A DNA stretch of 64,000 nt from Bin107 sp965221655 (GTDB lineage Bacteria > UBA8248), in NCBI GenBank assembly GCA_965221655.1, contig OZ244906.1, forward strand, positions 1,240,001 to 1,304,000, given 5' to 3'. Below, in pieces: positions 50,304 through 59,521 of this stretch; the stretch's first letter is position 1, and each line of letters starts with the position of its first letter. The notes under the pieces are model-generated. The model did no database searches. It was not told where the DNA came from and saw only the letters and a list, made by a program, of their open reading frames with translations. The position numbers and the translations under genes are program-made.

Positions 50304-50717
50304 TCAGCCGCCCCGTCTGCGCTCACCCACCGCCTTTTGCACGTAGGCTACGATGTCCCCCATTGCCGCGCCCGGGGTAAAAATCTCGTCCACGCCCTTT
50401 TCCTTGAGCCCTGGAATGTCCTCATCCGGCACGATGCCGCCGCCGAAGAGCAGGGTGTCCTCCATGCCCTGTGCGTCGAGCAACTCGCGGATTCGGGGAA
50501 AGAGGTGGTTGTGCGCACCCGATAGAATCGAGAGACCCACGCAGTCGACGTCCTCCTGCATGGCGACCGAGGCGATTTGCTCGGGCGTCTGGCGAATGCC
50601 CGTATAGATAACTTCCATGCCTGCGTCGCGGAGTGCGCGCGCAACGACCTTCGCACCCCGGTCGTGCCCGTCGAGGCCGGGCTTGCCGACCAGCACCCGT
50701 ATCTTTCGCTCGCTCAT
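50304..50717 (-). CDS. Stand-alone B12-binding domain protein (methylmalonyl-CoA mutase small-domain type)
   Basis: A 137-residue protein equal to the cobalamin-binding domain of methylmalonyl-CoA mutase. It has KIRVLVGKPGLDGHDRGAKVVARAL (D-x-H-x-x-G motif binding the cobalt His), DCVGLSILSGAHNHLFPRI, and FGGGIVPDEDIPGL. These domains may serve a separate mutase large subunit, which is not in the window. The start at 50717 gives the family N-terminus; the upstream ATG would add five Arg-rich residues. Confidence 0.9.
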   Translation of the reverse strand: MSERKIRVLVGKPGLDGHDRGAKVVARALRDAGMEVIYTGIRQTPEQIASVAMQEDVDCVGLSILSGAHNHLFPRIRELLDAQGMEDTLLFGGGIVPDEDIPGLKEKGVDEIFTPGAAMGDIVAYVQKAVGERRRGG

Positions 50718-50874
50718 CCGCCGTCTCCGCAAATGTCCGCAACCATGCGATTATCGCCAAAACAAAAGCGCGTTTCAAACGAAATCGCGGGTGATATCGA
50801 CTTTTCGCCCGCGTTTGCGTACTCTCGGGAGCATCGAACGCACGACGCGCACCGCCCCACGGGATGCTTACAAC

Positions 50875-52911
50875 ATGTCGCCGACTCGGGAAATTTACTG
50901 GAACATCGTCCTGGGCCCCCTCGTCTACCTACTCGCCGCGGCGGCGATAGGCGTGATGTCCTACGGCATCTACCAGCGCGTGCGCCTGTGGCGTCTGGGC
51001 GGCGGGGAGGCGCGCTTCGACCAGCCGGGCAAGCGGTTCATCGGCGTGGTCGAGGAGTTGTTTCTCCACCGCAGGATGCTGCGCGACGCCTACCCCGGCC
51101 TCATGCACCTGTTCATCTTCTACGGGTTCTTCGCCCAACTCGTCGCCACCTCGATGATCGCCGTCCAGGAATGGACCGGCATCCACTACCTTAAGGGCAA
51201 CTTCTACCTCGGCTATTCCCTGCTCAGCGACAGCTTCGGGCTGTTGGGAATCGTGGGCATCGTGATGGCCCTGTGGCGCCGCCTGGTGATGAAGCCCGAA
51301 CGCATGAACTCGATGCTCGACGACTATCTCGCGCTTTGGCTGCTTCTGCTCGTTTTCGTGCAGGGGTTCGTCGTGGAGGGGCTGCGCATCGCGGCGACCG
51401 AGCTCAGGCAAAACCCCGCGTGGGCGCCCTGGTCGCCGGGCGGCTACGCAATCGCACTCGCCCTGCAGGGTCTGAGCGTCGAAACACTCGCCTTTCTCCA
51501 CCGCATCAACTGGTGGTTTCACGCGATAACCGCGTTCGTCCTGCTCGGCTACATGGGCTTCGGCAAGTTCAACCACATCTGGTACGGACTGCTCAACACG
51601 TTCTGCCGCAACCTCGAACCCAGCGGCAAGCTGCGTTTCATCGATATCGAAGCGACGATGGAGTCCGACCCCGAGGCGATAGAAACGCTCGGGGTCGAGA
51701 AAATCGAGGGCTACACCTGGAAGAACCTCCTCGACCTGGACGCCTGCACGAACTGCGGCCGCTGCCAGGACGTCTGCCCCGCCTACATAAGCGGCGTGCC
51801 GCTCAGCCCCAGGAAACTGATTCAGGACATGAAGGCCCACCTCGGCCGCGCAGGAGGGGCGGCCCTCGCCGGGGAGGGCGAGGCGGCGCAGGCACCCCCC
51901 CTGTTCGGAGAACCCGAGGAGAGGCCCGCCGTGCTCGAGGAGGAGCTCTGGGGCTGCCGCACCTGCGGGGCGTGCCAGCAGGAGTGCCCCGTCTTCATCG
52001 AACACGTTCCCAAGATGGTGGACATGCGCCGCTACTTGGTGATGATGGAATCGAAGACGAGCGAGGACGCGCGCCAGTTCCTCAAGTCCATGGACGAGCG
52101 GCTCCACCCCTGGGTGGGCGCACAGCACAACCGCGAGGAATGGTACGAGGGTCTCGACGTGCAGGTGCTCGCCGAGGGTGGTGAGGCGGAATACCTCTAC
52201 TGGGTGGGGTGCACGGGCTCTATGATCGACAGAAACATAGAGGTGTCGCGGGCGATGGTGAAGATTCTGAACGCGGCGGGCGTGGACTTCGCGATTCTGG
52301 GTCCCGAGGAGGTATGCACGGGCGATCCGGCGCGGAGAATCGGCGGGGAGTTCACCTTCCAGGTGTGTGCGAAGCAAAACATCGAGACGCTCAACCGCTA
52401 CGCGGTCGAGAAGATCATCACCACCTGCCCGCACTGCTTCAACACGTATAAGAACGAATACCCCGACTTCGGGGGCAACTACGAGGTGGTGCACCATACG
52501 CAGCTCATCGCGGAGCTTATTGCCTCGGGGAAACTCAAGCTCAAGAAATCCCTCGGCTCCCTCACCTACCACGACCCCTGCTACCTGGGGCGGCACAACG
52601 GCGTCTACGACGCCCCGCGCGAGGTGCTCCACCAGATTTCGGACGGCGGCTTCACCGAGTTGCGGCGCAACCGCTCCCGCTCGCTGTGCTGCGGCGCAGG
52701 CGGCGGCTACGCCTGGATGGACGACAACCCGCAAAAGCGCATCAACCACGAGCGCCTGGAGGACGTGAAGGCCTGCGGGGCCGAAACCACCGCCGTCTCC
52801 TGCCCTTTCTGCATGCAGATGTTCGAAGACGCTCTCAAGGCACTCGACCCCGAGAAGAACATTCGCGCCGCCGACATCGCCGAGCTCGTCGCCGAGGCGC
52901 TGGAGACCTAG
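50875..52911 (+). CDS. Membrane-bound Fe-S oxidoreductase, EtfD/HdrD-like
   Basis: A 678-residue fusion. The N-terminus (residues 1-235) has about five NarI-like transmembrane segments, with conserved His such as WWFHAITAF. It is followed by two 4Fe-4S motifs, CTNCGRCQDVCP and CRTCGACQQECP, and two CCG domains, GCTGSMIDRN to CPHCFNTY and DPCYLGRHNGVYD to CCGAGGGYAWMD. It has the layout of EtfD, the membrane oxidoreductase that passes electrons from ETF to quinone in fatty-acid oxidation; an acyl-CoA dehydrogenase lies 1.7 kb downstream on the opposite strand. The SD is weak. EtfA/EtfB are not in the window. Confidence 0.87.
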   Translation: MSPTREIYWNIVLGPLVYLLAAAAIGVMSYGIYQRVRLWRLGGGEARFDQPGKRFIGVVEELFLHRRMLRDAYPGLMHLFIFYGFFAQLVATSMIAVQEWTGIHYLKGNFYLGYSLLSDSFGLLGIVGIVMALWRRLVMKPERMNSMLDDYLALWLLLLVFVQGFVVEGLRIAATELRQNPAWAPWSPGGYAIALALQGLSVETLAFLHRINWWFHAITAFVLLGYMGFGKFNHIWYGLLNTFCRNLEPSGKLRFIDIEATMESDPEAIETLGVEKIEGYTWKNLLDLDACTNCGRCQDVCPAYISGVPLSPRKLIQDMKAHLGRAGGAALAGEGEAAQAPPLFGEPEERPAVLEEELWGCRTCGACQQECPVFIEHVPKMVDMRRYLVMMESKTSEDARQFLKSMDERLHPWVGAQHNREEWYEGLDVQVLAEGGEAEYLYWVGCTGSMIDRNIEVSRAMVKILNAAGVDFAILGPEEVCTGDPARRIGGEFTFQVCAKQNIETLNRYAVEKIITTCPHCFNTYKNEYPDFGGNYEVVHHTQLIAELIASGKLKLKKSLGSLTYHDPCYLGRHNGVYDAPREVLHQISDGGFTELRRNRSRSLCCGAGGGYAWMDDNPQKRINHERLEDVKACGAETTAVSCPFCMQMFEDALKALDPEKNIRAADIAELVAEALET

Positions 52912-52948
52912 GCGAACGCCCCGCCTCCCCTTTAACTAATAACTAACG

Positions 52949-53635
52949 TCAGGGCGCGGCGTCCGCCGGAGCGACGCGGATGTCGCCGTACCAGCCCCGC
53001 GCCGAGAGACCGCTGTTGTCCGTGTCGGTCATGATGGCGAGGTGGGTCACCTCGGTGACGTCGCGCCCGAAGTGGCGCCGAAAATCCTCACGCATGTTCC
53101 GGCGGTGGGTGCGCCACCGCCCGGCGTGGCGCGTCCCCGAATCGAGGGCGACCATGTGCGCCTTGGGCGTGAAGGGGTTGGGCCATGCAGAGCCCTCGGG
53201 CATGCGGCTCGCCCAGACGTAGACGAGCGAATCGGGGAGGGAATACCACCGCGCGCCGGGAACCACGAAATACACGCGAACGGCGAAGTCGTCGCCCGCG
53301 CGCGTCGCCTCATCGGGAGGATCGACGGGGCGTTCGACACGCCAGCGCCAGAGGAGAATCGGCGTCTTTGTGAGGTCTATCCTGCGCGCGAGCACGAGGC
53401 CAGAGGCCGCCGCCTTGCTCACCGCCTCGAGCACGGTTCCGCCGCCTTCGTCGCGCGCAAAGCGGTAGGTGGTCGCGCCGGAGAACGTCTTGGCCTCCCA
53501 GCCGGAGAGGTCGCCCGCCGAGAAGCGACCCAGCACGATCTCCTCCGCACGCGGCGCGCCCGGAGCACAGAACAGGGCGGCGCCCAGAGCCGCCGCCAGG
53601 AATTTCAGGGCGGTCGGGAAACGCGGAGCGCGCAT
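52949..53635 (-). CDS. DUF3047 secreted protein
   Basis: A 228-residue protein with a signal peptide (ALKFLAAALGAALFCAPGAPRAEE) and the DUF3047 body: LVLARRIDLTKTPILLWRWRVE, AGDDFAVRVYFVV, WASRMPEGSAWPNPF and IMTDTDNSGLSARGWYGDI. The fold resembles lectin-like jellyrolls; function unknown. The start at 53635 has GAGGAGG upstream. It follows the lytic transglycosylase-like gene by 14 bases, so the two are probably cotranscribed, hinting at an envelope role. Confidence 0.85.
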   Translation of the reverse strand: MRAPRFPTALKFLAAALGAALFCAPGAPRAEEIVLGRFSAGDLSGWEAKTFSGATTYRFARDEGGGTVLEAVSKAAASGLVLARRIDLTKTPILLWRWRVERPVDPPDEATRAGDDFAVRVYFVVPGARWYSLPDSLVYVWASRMPEGSAWPNPFTPKAHMVALDSGTRHAGRWRTHRRNMREDFRRHFGRDVTEVTHLAIMTDTDNSGLSARGWYGDIRVAPADAAP

Positions 53636-53649
53636 TCGAGTAAACCTCC

Positions 53650-54315
53650 TCAGCGGCAAAAGGGCCATACCTGATACCAGGCGTCGCACTGGAACCTCGA
53701 CTCGCAGCGCACGAGTTGGGCCTTGTAGCGCCGGGCGGTTGCGGCCACCCTCCCGGCAGCGCGCCGCACGGCGGGCTTTTTTCTCCACGTGCCCCGCCGG
53801 TAGCCTCCCCTGCCCTCGTGGTAGGCGAGGTAGAGTCTGTGCGCGTCGTGTAGGGAGATGCCCAGTTCGCGCCGGGTCTTGTCGTTGTACCAGCCGATGA
53901 AGTCGAGGGCGTCCTCCATGTCCGAACGACTGCGAAAGAACCTGCCGCGCTCGGCCGTGTATTCCTTCCAGGTCGGACTGAGCGGCTGCGCGTATCCGCG
54001 CGCGGAAGAGGCGCGGCCGATCGGAATGAACAGAAGCCAGCGCATGGGCGGCCGCGCGCGCGCCTGGAAGCTCGACTCTTTCTTCACGAACGCCATGAGC
54101 ACGTGCACGGGCGTGCCCCAGCGCTTCTCGGAGGCGCGGGCGTAGTCGTACCAGTCAGGCTGCTGGTTGAATATCGCGCAAATGTCGCCCTGGCGCGTGG
54201 GCGTCCGCGTAACGCAGCCGCCCACGAAAAGGACGAAAACACAGGCGAGCACCCGACCAAGGCGGGCCGCTCGGTCTCCTCCACGGCCCGGACGAACCCG
54301 TGCGGCAGTCCTCAA
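53650..54315 (-). CDS. Lytic transglycosylase-like lipoprotein (SLT fold)
   Basis: A 221-residue protein. The signal ends in a lipobox (VGGC, C34); the body has WGTPVHVLMAFVKKESSF with the likely catalytic E80, then IGRASSARGYAQPLSPTWKEY and DFIGWYNDKTRRELGISLHDAHRLYLAYHEG, the goose-lysozyme-like pattern. It would cleave peptidoglycan at the outer membrane's inner face. The start is a TTG at 54315, set by GGGAGGAG, 5 bases upstream; other starts are possible. The C-terminal half is strongly basic. Confidence 0.72.
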   Translation of the reverse strand: MRTAARVRPGRGGDRAARLGRVLACVFVLFVGGCVTRTPTRQGDICAIFNQQPDWYDYARASEKRWGTPVHVLMAFVKKESSFQARARPPMRWLLFIPIGRASSARGYAQPLSPTWKEYTAERGRFFRSRSDMEDALDFIGWYNDKTRRELGISLHDAHRLYLAYHEGRGGYRRGTWRKKPAVRRAAGRVAATARRYKAQLVRCESRFQCDAWYQVWPFCR

Positions 54316-54370
54316 CGCGGCTCCTCCCTGCACGACCCGGCGCAGGACGCGCCGATGGTTACCAGACGGG

Positions 54371-54440
54371 CGATTTTGTCGCTCATTTTCGGCCAAAAGT
54401 GAGCGACAAACGATTTTGCTGCGAATACGTGAGCGTCAAA
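54371..54440. repeat. Triple TGAGCGWCAAA repeat with inverted pair and flanking CGATTTTG copies
   Basis: TTTGTCGCTCA (54375-54385) and TGAGCGACAAA (54400-54410) form an inverted pair that extends through TTTT/AAAA with one bulged base; a third copy, TGAGCGTCAAA, lies at 54430-54440, 30 bases further. CGATTTTG occurs at 54371-54378 and 54411-54418. The cluster lies upstream of the transglycosylase-like gene and downstream of the acyl-CoA dehydrogenase. It may be an operator or a remnant of an insertion-sequence end with repeated transposase sites. Confidence 0.6.
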
Positions 54441-54548
54441 ACGTCTCTTTTCCCCTCGGCTATGATCAAAAGAGCCGGGAAAGAGAAAATAGCCGCCCGT
54501 CGCCCACGACCGGCCCGAATCTCCTTCAAAGTGCCGTCTTTGCTCCCC

Positions 54549-55694
54549 TCAAGCGAGCAGGTGTTTGGCGACGACCTGGCGGAGGATTTCGTTCGTCCCC
54601 TCGTAGATCTGCGTCACCTTCGAAGCCCGGTAGAATCGCTCCACGGGATACTCGCGCATGTAGCCGTTGCCTCCGTGGAGCTGCACGCCCTCCTCGGCGT
54701 TGCGCTGGGCGGCGTCGGTGGCGAACACCTTGGCGACCGCACCCTCGGCCGAATAGGGTTCTCCCGCCGCCTTGAGGCGCGCCGCCTTGAGCGTGAGCAG
54801 GCGCGCGGCGTGCACGCGCGTGGCCATGTCGGCGAGCTTCCAGCCCACGGGCTGGTGCTCCTTGATCGGAACGCCGAACGTCTCGCGCTCGCGCGCGTAG
54901 GCGACCGAGGCGTCCAGACACGCGCGCGCGAAGCCCAGCCCCTGCGCCGCGACGATGATGCGCCCCGAATCGAGGATGCGCATCGCCAGCTCGAACCCCT
55001 CGCCCTCCTCGCCCACGCGGTTCTCCTCGGACAGTTCCACGGCGTCAAAGCGCAGTTCCGATATCGAGCAGCCGTGCATCCCCATCTTCTCCTCGCTGCG
55101 CACGACCTCGAAACCCGCCGCGTCGCTCGGCACGAGAAAAGCGCTCAAGCCATGGTGGCGGCGGGCGCGATCGGTCACCGCGAAAACGAGGCACAAGCCC
55201 GCCTGCTTGCCGCTGGTGATGAAGCGCTTGACGCCGTCGAGCCGGTAGGCGCCGCCCTCGCGCACGGCGGTCGTGGCGAGCGAGGCGGCGTCGGACCCCG
55301 TACCCGGTTCGGTGAGAGCAAAAGCCCCCAGGCACGCACCCGTCGCCAGCCCGCGCAGAAACTTTTTCTTTTGCCCCTCGCTGCCGTAGCGATAGACGGG
55401 CTCACACACCAGGGAGTTGTGCGCGGCGAAGATGGCGCTCGTCGAGGGGCACGCGGCGGCGACCTCCTCGGTCGCCAGAGCCATCGACACGGGGTCCGCA
55501 CCGCCGCCGCCAAACGAGTCCGGCACGGTGAGACCCATCAACCCCAGCTCCCCCATGTGGAGGAGAATTTCCGCCGGAAAGCGCCCGGCGTCTATCTCGG
55601 CCGCTGCGGGAGCGATTTCGCGCGCACAAAAATCGCGCACCATCGCGCGCACCAGCTTTTGCTCGTCGCTCAGAAACACCGTGTCGGAAATCAT
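54549..55694 (-). CDS. Acyl-CoA dehydrogenase
   Basis: A 381-residue FAD flavoenzyme that forms the alpha-beta double bond of acyl-CoA. Landmarks: EQKLVRAMVRDFCAREIAPAAAEID, LGAFALTEPGTGSDAASLATTA, GMHGCSISELRFDAVEL, GGNGYMREYPVERFYRASKVTQIYEGTNEILRQVVAKHLL with the catalytic-Glu region YEGT. The short/medium-chain type is likely. Electrons go to ETF, possibly on to the EtfD-like protein nearby. Confidence 0.94.
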   Translation of the reverse strand: MISDTVFLSDEQKLVRAMVRDFCAREIAPAAAEIDAGRFPAEILLHMGELGLMGLTVPDSFGGGGADPVSMALATEEVAAACPSTSAIFAAHNSLVCEPVYRYGSEGQKKKFLRGLATGACLGAFALTEPGTGSDAASLATTAVREGGAYRLDGVKRFITSGKQAGLCLVFAVTDRARRHHGLSAFLVPSDAAGFEVVRSEEKMGMHGCSISELRFDAVELSEENRVGEEGEGFELAMRILDSGRIIVAAQGLGFARACLDASVAYARERETFGVPIKEHQPVGWKLADMATRVHAARLLTLKAARLKAAGEPYSAEGAVAKVFATDAAQRNAEEGVQLHGGNGYMREYPVERFYRASKVTQIYEGTNEILRQVVAKHLLA

Positions 55695-55939
55695 GCCGGC
55701 CCCCCGCGGCCCGCCGGGCAGGAACGGTCCCTCCCCGCTGCCTCGCCGGGAGCGGCCGCCCGATTCGCTCGATTCGCCCGATAAAACCCCAAAACCTTGC
55801 GACCCGCAATGTAGCAGGCCCTTGCCCGAAAATCATCCAGGCGGCATCATGGGGCGCAACGTATGCACGAAACGCGGGGTCGCCCCCCGCCGGAATTTTC
55901 GCAAAGGGCGGGTCTTGCCCCGGCCCAGAGGAGAAGGAC

Positions 55940-56932
55940 ATGCCAGAAGCCATCAACGTTCTCACGCGCGAGGACGTCCTCGCGCGCCTGAAAGGCGTGC
56001 GCGAGGCGCAGCCCGTCGATTTTTCGGCGTTTTATTCGAGCTACCTCGGCGGCGTGGTGACCGACCCCGCGCTGATGGTGCTGCCCTTTGACGATCACAT
56101 GGTGCACAGGGGACACGGCGTGTTCGACACCGCCGCCATCGTGGAGGGGAAAATCTACGAGCTGGACAACCACCTGGAGCGTTTTTTGCGCTCCGCCCAG
56201 GCCGCCAAACTCGACCTGCCCCACACGCGCGAGGAGATGCGCGACATCGTCATTCGCACGACCGCCCTCTCGGGCCGCCGCGAGGGTTCGATTCGCTACT
56301 GGATCTCCTCGGGCGCGGGCAACCTGGGGCTGATACCCGCAGGCGACGCTAAGCCTGCTTTTTTCGTCATGATATTCGGCGGCCTGGACTACCCCGCACG
56401 CTACTACACCGAGGGCATGCGGGTGATGACGACCACCTACCCCATCAAGCCGCCGCTCTACGCCGTCACCAAGAGCACGAACTACCTGCCCAACACCCTG
56501 ATGCAGATGGAGGCGAAAGAACACGGCCTGGACAACGGGGTGTTCGTCGACGCGGAGGGGAACGTAGGCGAGGGGTCGAACATGAACTGCGCTTTCGTCT
56601 CGCGCGAGGGCGTGCTGCGGCACCCGAGGTTCGACAACATTCTCTCGGGCTGCACCATGAAGCGCCTGCTCGAGCTCGCGGGCCGTCTCGTGGAACGAGG
56701 CGTCATCCGCGACGTGGTGGTGGAGGACATCCCCGTGGCCGAGGCCAAGGCTTCTGCCGAGATGATGCTCGTGGGAAGCTCGATATACGTCGCCCCCGTC
56801 GTGCAGTGGGACGACGACGTCATCGGCGACGGAAAGCCGGGGCCCGTCACCGGCGCGCTGCGTGAGTTGCTCGAAGAGGACATGCGCTCGGGCGAGGGAA
56901 TGCTGATAGACGTGCCCTACCCGGCGGGTTGA
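55940..56932 (+). CDS. PLP-dependent class IV aminotransferase (branched-chain/D-amino-acid type)
   Basis: A 330-residue fold-type IV enzyme. It has GVFDTAAIVEGKIYELDNHLERFLRSA, the PLP Lys in AVTKSTNYLPNTLMQMEAKE, and DAEGNVGEGSNMNCAFVS with the class IV signature, plus MKRLLEL. It transaminates an amino acid; lyase activity as in aminodeoxychorismate lyase is a less likely alternative. A 245-base gap upstream separates it from the divergent acyl-CoA dehydrogenase. Confidence 0.87.
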   Translation: MPEAINVLTREDVLARLKGVREAQPVDFSAFYSSYLGGVVTDPALMVLPFDDHMVHRGHGVFDTAAIVEGKIYELDNHLERFLRSAQAAKLDLPHTREEMRDIVIRTTALSGRREGSIRYWISSGAGNLGLIPAGDAKPAFFVMIFGGLDYPARYYTEGMRVMTTTYPIKPPLYAVTKSTNYLPNTLMQMEAKEHGLDNGVFVDAEGNVGEGSNMNCAFVSREGVLRHPRFDNILSGCTMKRLLELAGRLVERGVIRDVVVEDIPVAEAKASAEMMLVGSSIYVAPVVQWDDDVIGDGKPGPVTGALRELLEEDMRSGEGMLIDVPYPAG

Positions 56933-57068
56933 TGCGCCGCGGGGCGGAGCCTCGCCTCGCCCAGGGCCGATGTACGTTTCGCCCGGGAAAACGCGGGCCA
57001 CACCGGCCAACCCCGCACGAAGGGGCCGCCACCCGCCCCAGCCGATCGATAAATGCTCCCGTGAGGTA

Positions 57069-58469
57069 TTACGGCTTCTTGGGCGGGGCGTGGATTGCCT
57101 CGCCGTGGACGTCCAGGGCCGCCTCCATCACCGCTTCGGCGCGCGTGGGGTGGGCGTGGATGGAGTGGGCGAGTTCTGAGGCCGTGAGTGCGCCCCGCAT
57201 GGCCACTGCGGCCTCGTGGACGACCTCTGAAGCGTGGGCTCCCACGACGTGCACGCCCAAAATGGCGTCGTCGCGCGCGTCGGCCACCACCTTCACCTCC
57301 CCCTCGATGTCGCGCTCGGCCTGCGCCTTGCCCAGGACGCGCACGGGAAACCTGCCGACGCGCACCTCGCGCCCCTGTGCGCGCGCCTCGTGCTCCGCCA
57401 TGCCGACGACGCCGATTTCAGGATGCGTGAAGATGCCCGCCGGAATCGCGCGGTAGTCCATCGCCACATCGCCGCCCATGGCGTTCTCGGCGGCGGCGAC
57501 GCCCTCGGCCGAGGCCACGTGGGCGAGCATGGGTTCGCCGACGACGTCGCCCGCCGCGTAGACGCCGGGCACGTTCGTCTCCATCTTCTCGTTCACCACA
57601 ATCTCGCCGCGCGCCCCGAGGCGCACCCCGATTCTATCGAGACCCAGGCCGTCGGTGTTCATCGTCCGGCCGACCGAGACGAGCACCAGGTCCGCGCGCA
57701 CCGCCTCGGCTCCCCCGATGGTGGCGACCATCTCTTCGCCCACGCGCGCGACGCTCTCTATCTTCTCGCCCAGGCGCACCGCAATCTTTTGTTTGCGCAA
57801 TTCACGCGCCATGAGTTTCGAGACGTCCTCATCGCCCAGGGGCAGGACGCGCTCGAGCAACTCGACCATGGTCACCTCAGCGCCCAGCTCCTTATAGAGG
57901 CAGGCGAACTCGCACCCGATGACGCCCGCGCCGACGATGAGCACCCGGGCGGGCAGCGTCTTTAGGTGCACGGCCTGCTCGGAGGAGATGACGCGCTCCC
58001 CATCGATGGGAAAGGCGGGTATCTGCGCAGGCCGCGACCCGGTGGCGAGGATTATCTTCTCGGCAGCCACCTCCTGGCGCGCACCCTCCGCCCCGCGCAC
58101 CGCAATTTTTCCCGGCCCCGTAATTTCGGCGTCGCCCACGAGGTGCTCCACCCCGTGTGCCTTGAACAACGCGCCGATGCCGCGCACCAGACCCGCCACG
58201 ATCCTGTCCTTGCGCTCGACCATGGCGGCCAAATCCGCGCGCACCTCGCCCGAGACCTCGACCCCGTAGTCCGCGGCCTTCTTGATTTTCCGGTACACAT
58301 CCGCCGAGGCGATGAGGCTCTTGCTGGGAATGCAGCCCCAGTTCAGGCAGGTGCCCCCCAACTCGCCGCGCTCGATGACGACGCAACTCCCCCCGCACTG
58401 GGCCACGCGCACGCCCGCCACGTAGCCCGCCGGGCCGCCGCCGATGATCGCCACGTCGTACGCCGCCAT
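57069..58469 (-). CDS. lpdA: Dihydrolipoyl dehydrogenase
   Basis: A 466-residue flavin disulfide reductase. The FAD motif DVAIIGGGPAGYVAGVRVAQ is followed by the redox-active pair C41/C46 in GGTCLNWGCIPSK, the NAD motif VLIVGAGVIGCEFA, VYAAGDVVGEPMLAHVASAEG, and the C-terminal HPTRAE with the catalytic His-Glu. It re-oxidises lipoamide of 2-oxoacid dehydrogenase or glycine cleavage complexes; no partners are nearby. The start at 58469 has GAGAGGAG. Confidence 0.95.
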   Translation of the reverse strand: MAAYDVAIIGGGPAGYVAGVRVAQCGGSCVVIERGELGGTCLNWGCIPSKSLIASADVYRKIKKAADYGVEVSGEVRADLAAMVERKDRIVAGLVRGIGALFKAHGVEHLVGDAEITGPGKIAVRGAEGARQEVAAEKIILATGSRPAQIPAFPIDGERVISSEQAVHLKTLPARVLIVGAGVIGCEFACLYKELGAEVTMVELLERVLPLGDEDVSKLMARELRKQKIAVRLGEKIESVARVGEEMVATIGGAEAVRADLVLVSVGRTMNTDGLGLDRIGVRLGARGEIVVNEKMETNVPGVYAAGDVVGEPMLAHVASAEGVAAAENAMGGDVAMDYRAIPAGIFTHPEIGVVGMAEHEARAQGREVRVGRFPVRVLGKAQAERDIEGEVKVVADARDDAILGVHVVGAHASEVVHEAAVAMRGALTASELAHSIHAHPTRAEAVMEAALDVHGEAIHAPPKKP

Positions 58470-58670
58470 CTCGTGCTCCTCTCGTTGCTCCACGAAAAAC
58501 CGCCGCCCATTAGAGCAAGGTTCGGGCCTGCTGCCAAACGACGTTTGACGCACGGGGCGTTTTGGGTGAACAATGGAGATATTCGCTTTTTTTATGCTAT
58601 TCTTTCATATGGAAATCCTGCACGTCGTTCGAATGGCATGTAGGTACAAAGAAATACGGGAGAGCGGAGA

Positions 58671-59519
58671 ATGGTCGATTGGAGCCCACACTTCGGCGGG
58701 AAGTGGACGGAGGACAAGCTCGCTATACTGGAACGCTACCTCGATGCTTATACGACGGCTTTGAAGGAACAGGTTTTTGATCTCATGTATATCCATGCTT
58801 TTGCGGGCACCGGCACAATAGAACAAACCTCCCACGATGACCATGAAAACGGGCGTCGTTTCATCGAAGGTTCGGCGGAACGCGCCGGCAGGATTACAGA
58901 CAAACCCTTTGATAAACTGATCTTCGTGGATAGAGATACCGAGCGGTGTCACAAATTGGAAGTGTTGCGCCAAAGACATCCCGACAGGTGCATCGAAATC
59001 GAGAACGCCGATGCGAACTCTTTTTTGCAAAGTCTCAACGAAGACTGGAGACAATGGCGCGGCGTACTATTTCTCGACCCGTTCGCGACGGCAGTCGAGT
59101 GGAAGACCATCAAAAAGATAGCAAGCTTCGAAGCACTGGACACCTGGATTCTCTTCCCCACACAAGCGCTGGCAAGAATGCTGCCGACATCTAGAACACC
59201 CGACGACATAAACGGAGAATGGGTCAATCGCCTGACGAAAGTGTACGGAGACGAAAGTTGGCGAGAATTGTACAGTGAATCTTCACAGGGAGAGTTGTTT
59301 GACGATCCAGGGATGGAGCGAAACCCCGGCGTTGAAGGCCTTATTTCGATTTATAAGAAAAACCTTGAAAACCTTCTGGGCGACAGATTTCTCCCAAAAT
59401 CTCGTACCCTAAAAAACTCGAAGAATTCCGCATTGTTCGAGTTCATGTTTTGCGTGGGTCATCCCAGAGGAATCGAACCCGCCAAGAGAATCGCCAACCA
59501 CCTGCTTAGGAACATATAG
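58671..59519 (+). CDS. tcmP: Three-Cys-motif partner protein TcmP
   Basis: A 282-residue protein of the TcmP family: HFGGKWTEDKLAILERYLDAY near the start, YIHAFAGTGTIEQ near 40-52, KLIFVDRD, and GVLFLDPFATAVEWKTI near 131-147. The layout (FAGxG, FVDRD, DPF) resembles a SAM-dependent methyltransferase. Partners carry a three-Cys motif; here that gene starts 2 bases after the stop. Base composition is about 50% GC in sampled parts, falling to one-third near the end, unlike the GC-rich chromosome, so it was probably acquired. The SD is GGGAGAGCGGAG. Function is not established. Confidence 0.87.
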   Translation: MVDWSPHFGGKWTEDKLAILERYLDAYTTALKEQVFDLMYIHAFAGTGTIEQTSHDDHENGRRFIEGSAERAGRITDKPFDKLIFVDRDTERCHKLEVLRQRHPDRCIEIENADANSFLQSLNEDWRQWRGVLFLDPFATAVEWKTIKKIASFEALDTWILFPTQALARMLPTSRTPDDINGEWVNRLTKVYGDESWRELYSESSQGELFDDPGMERNPGVEGLISIYKKNLENLLGDRFLPKSRTLKNSKNSALFEFMFCVGHPRGIEPAKRIANHLLRNI

Positions 59520-59521
59520 CC

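Noticed and set aside
58573..58764. A 63-codon plus-strand frame before and into tcmP
   Set aside because: It has no SD and runs out of frame into tcmP; hydrophobic residues reflect the AT-rich leader.
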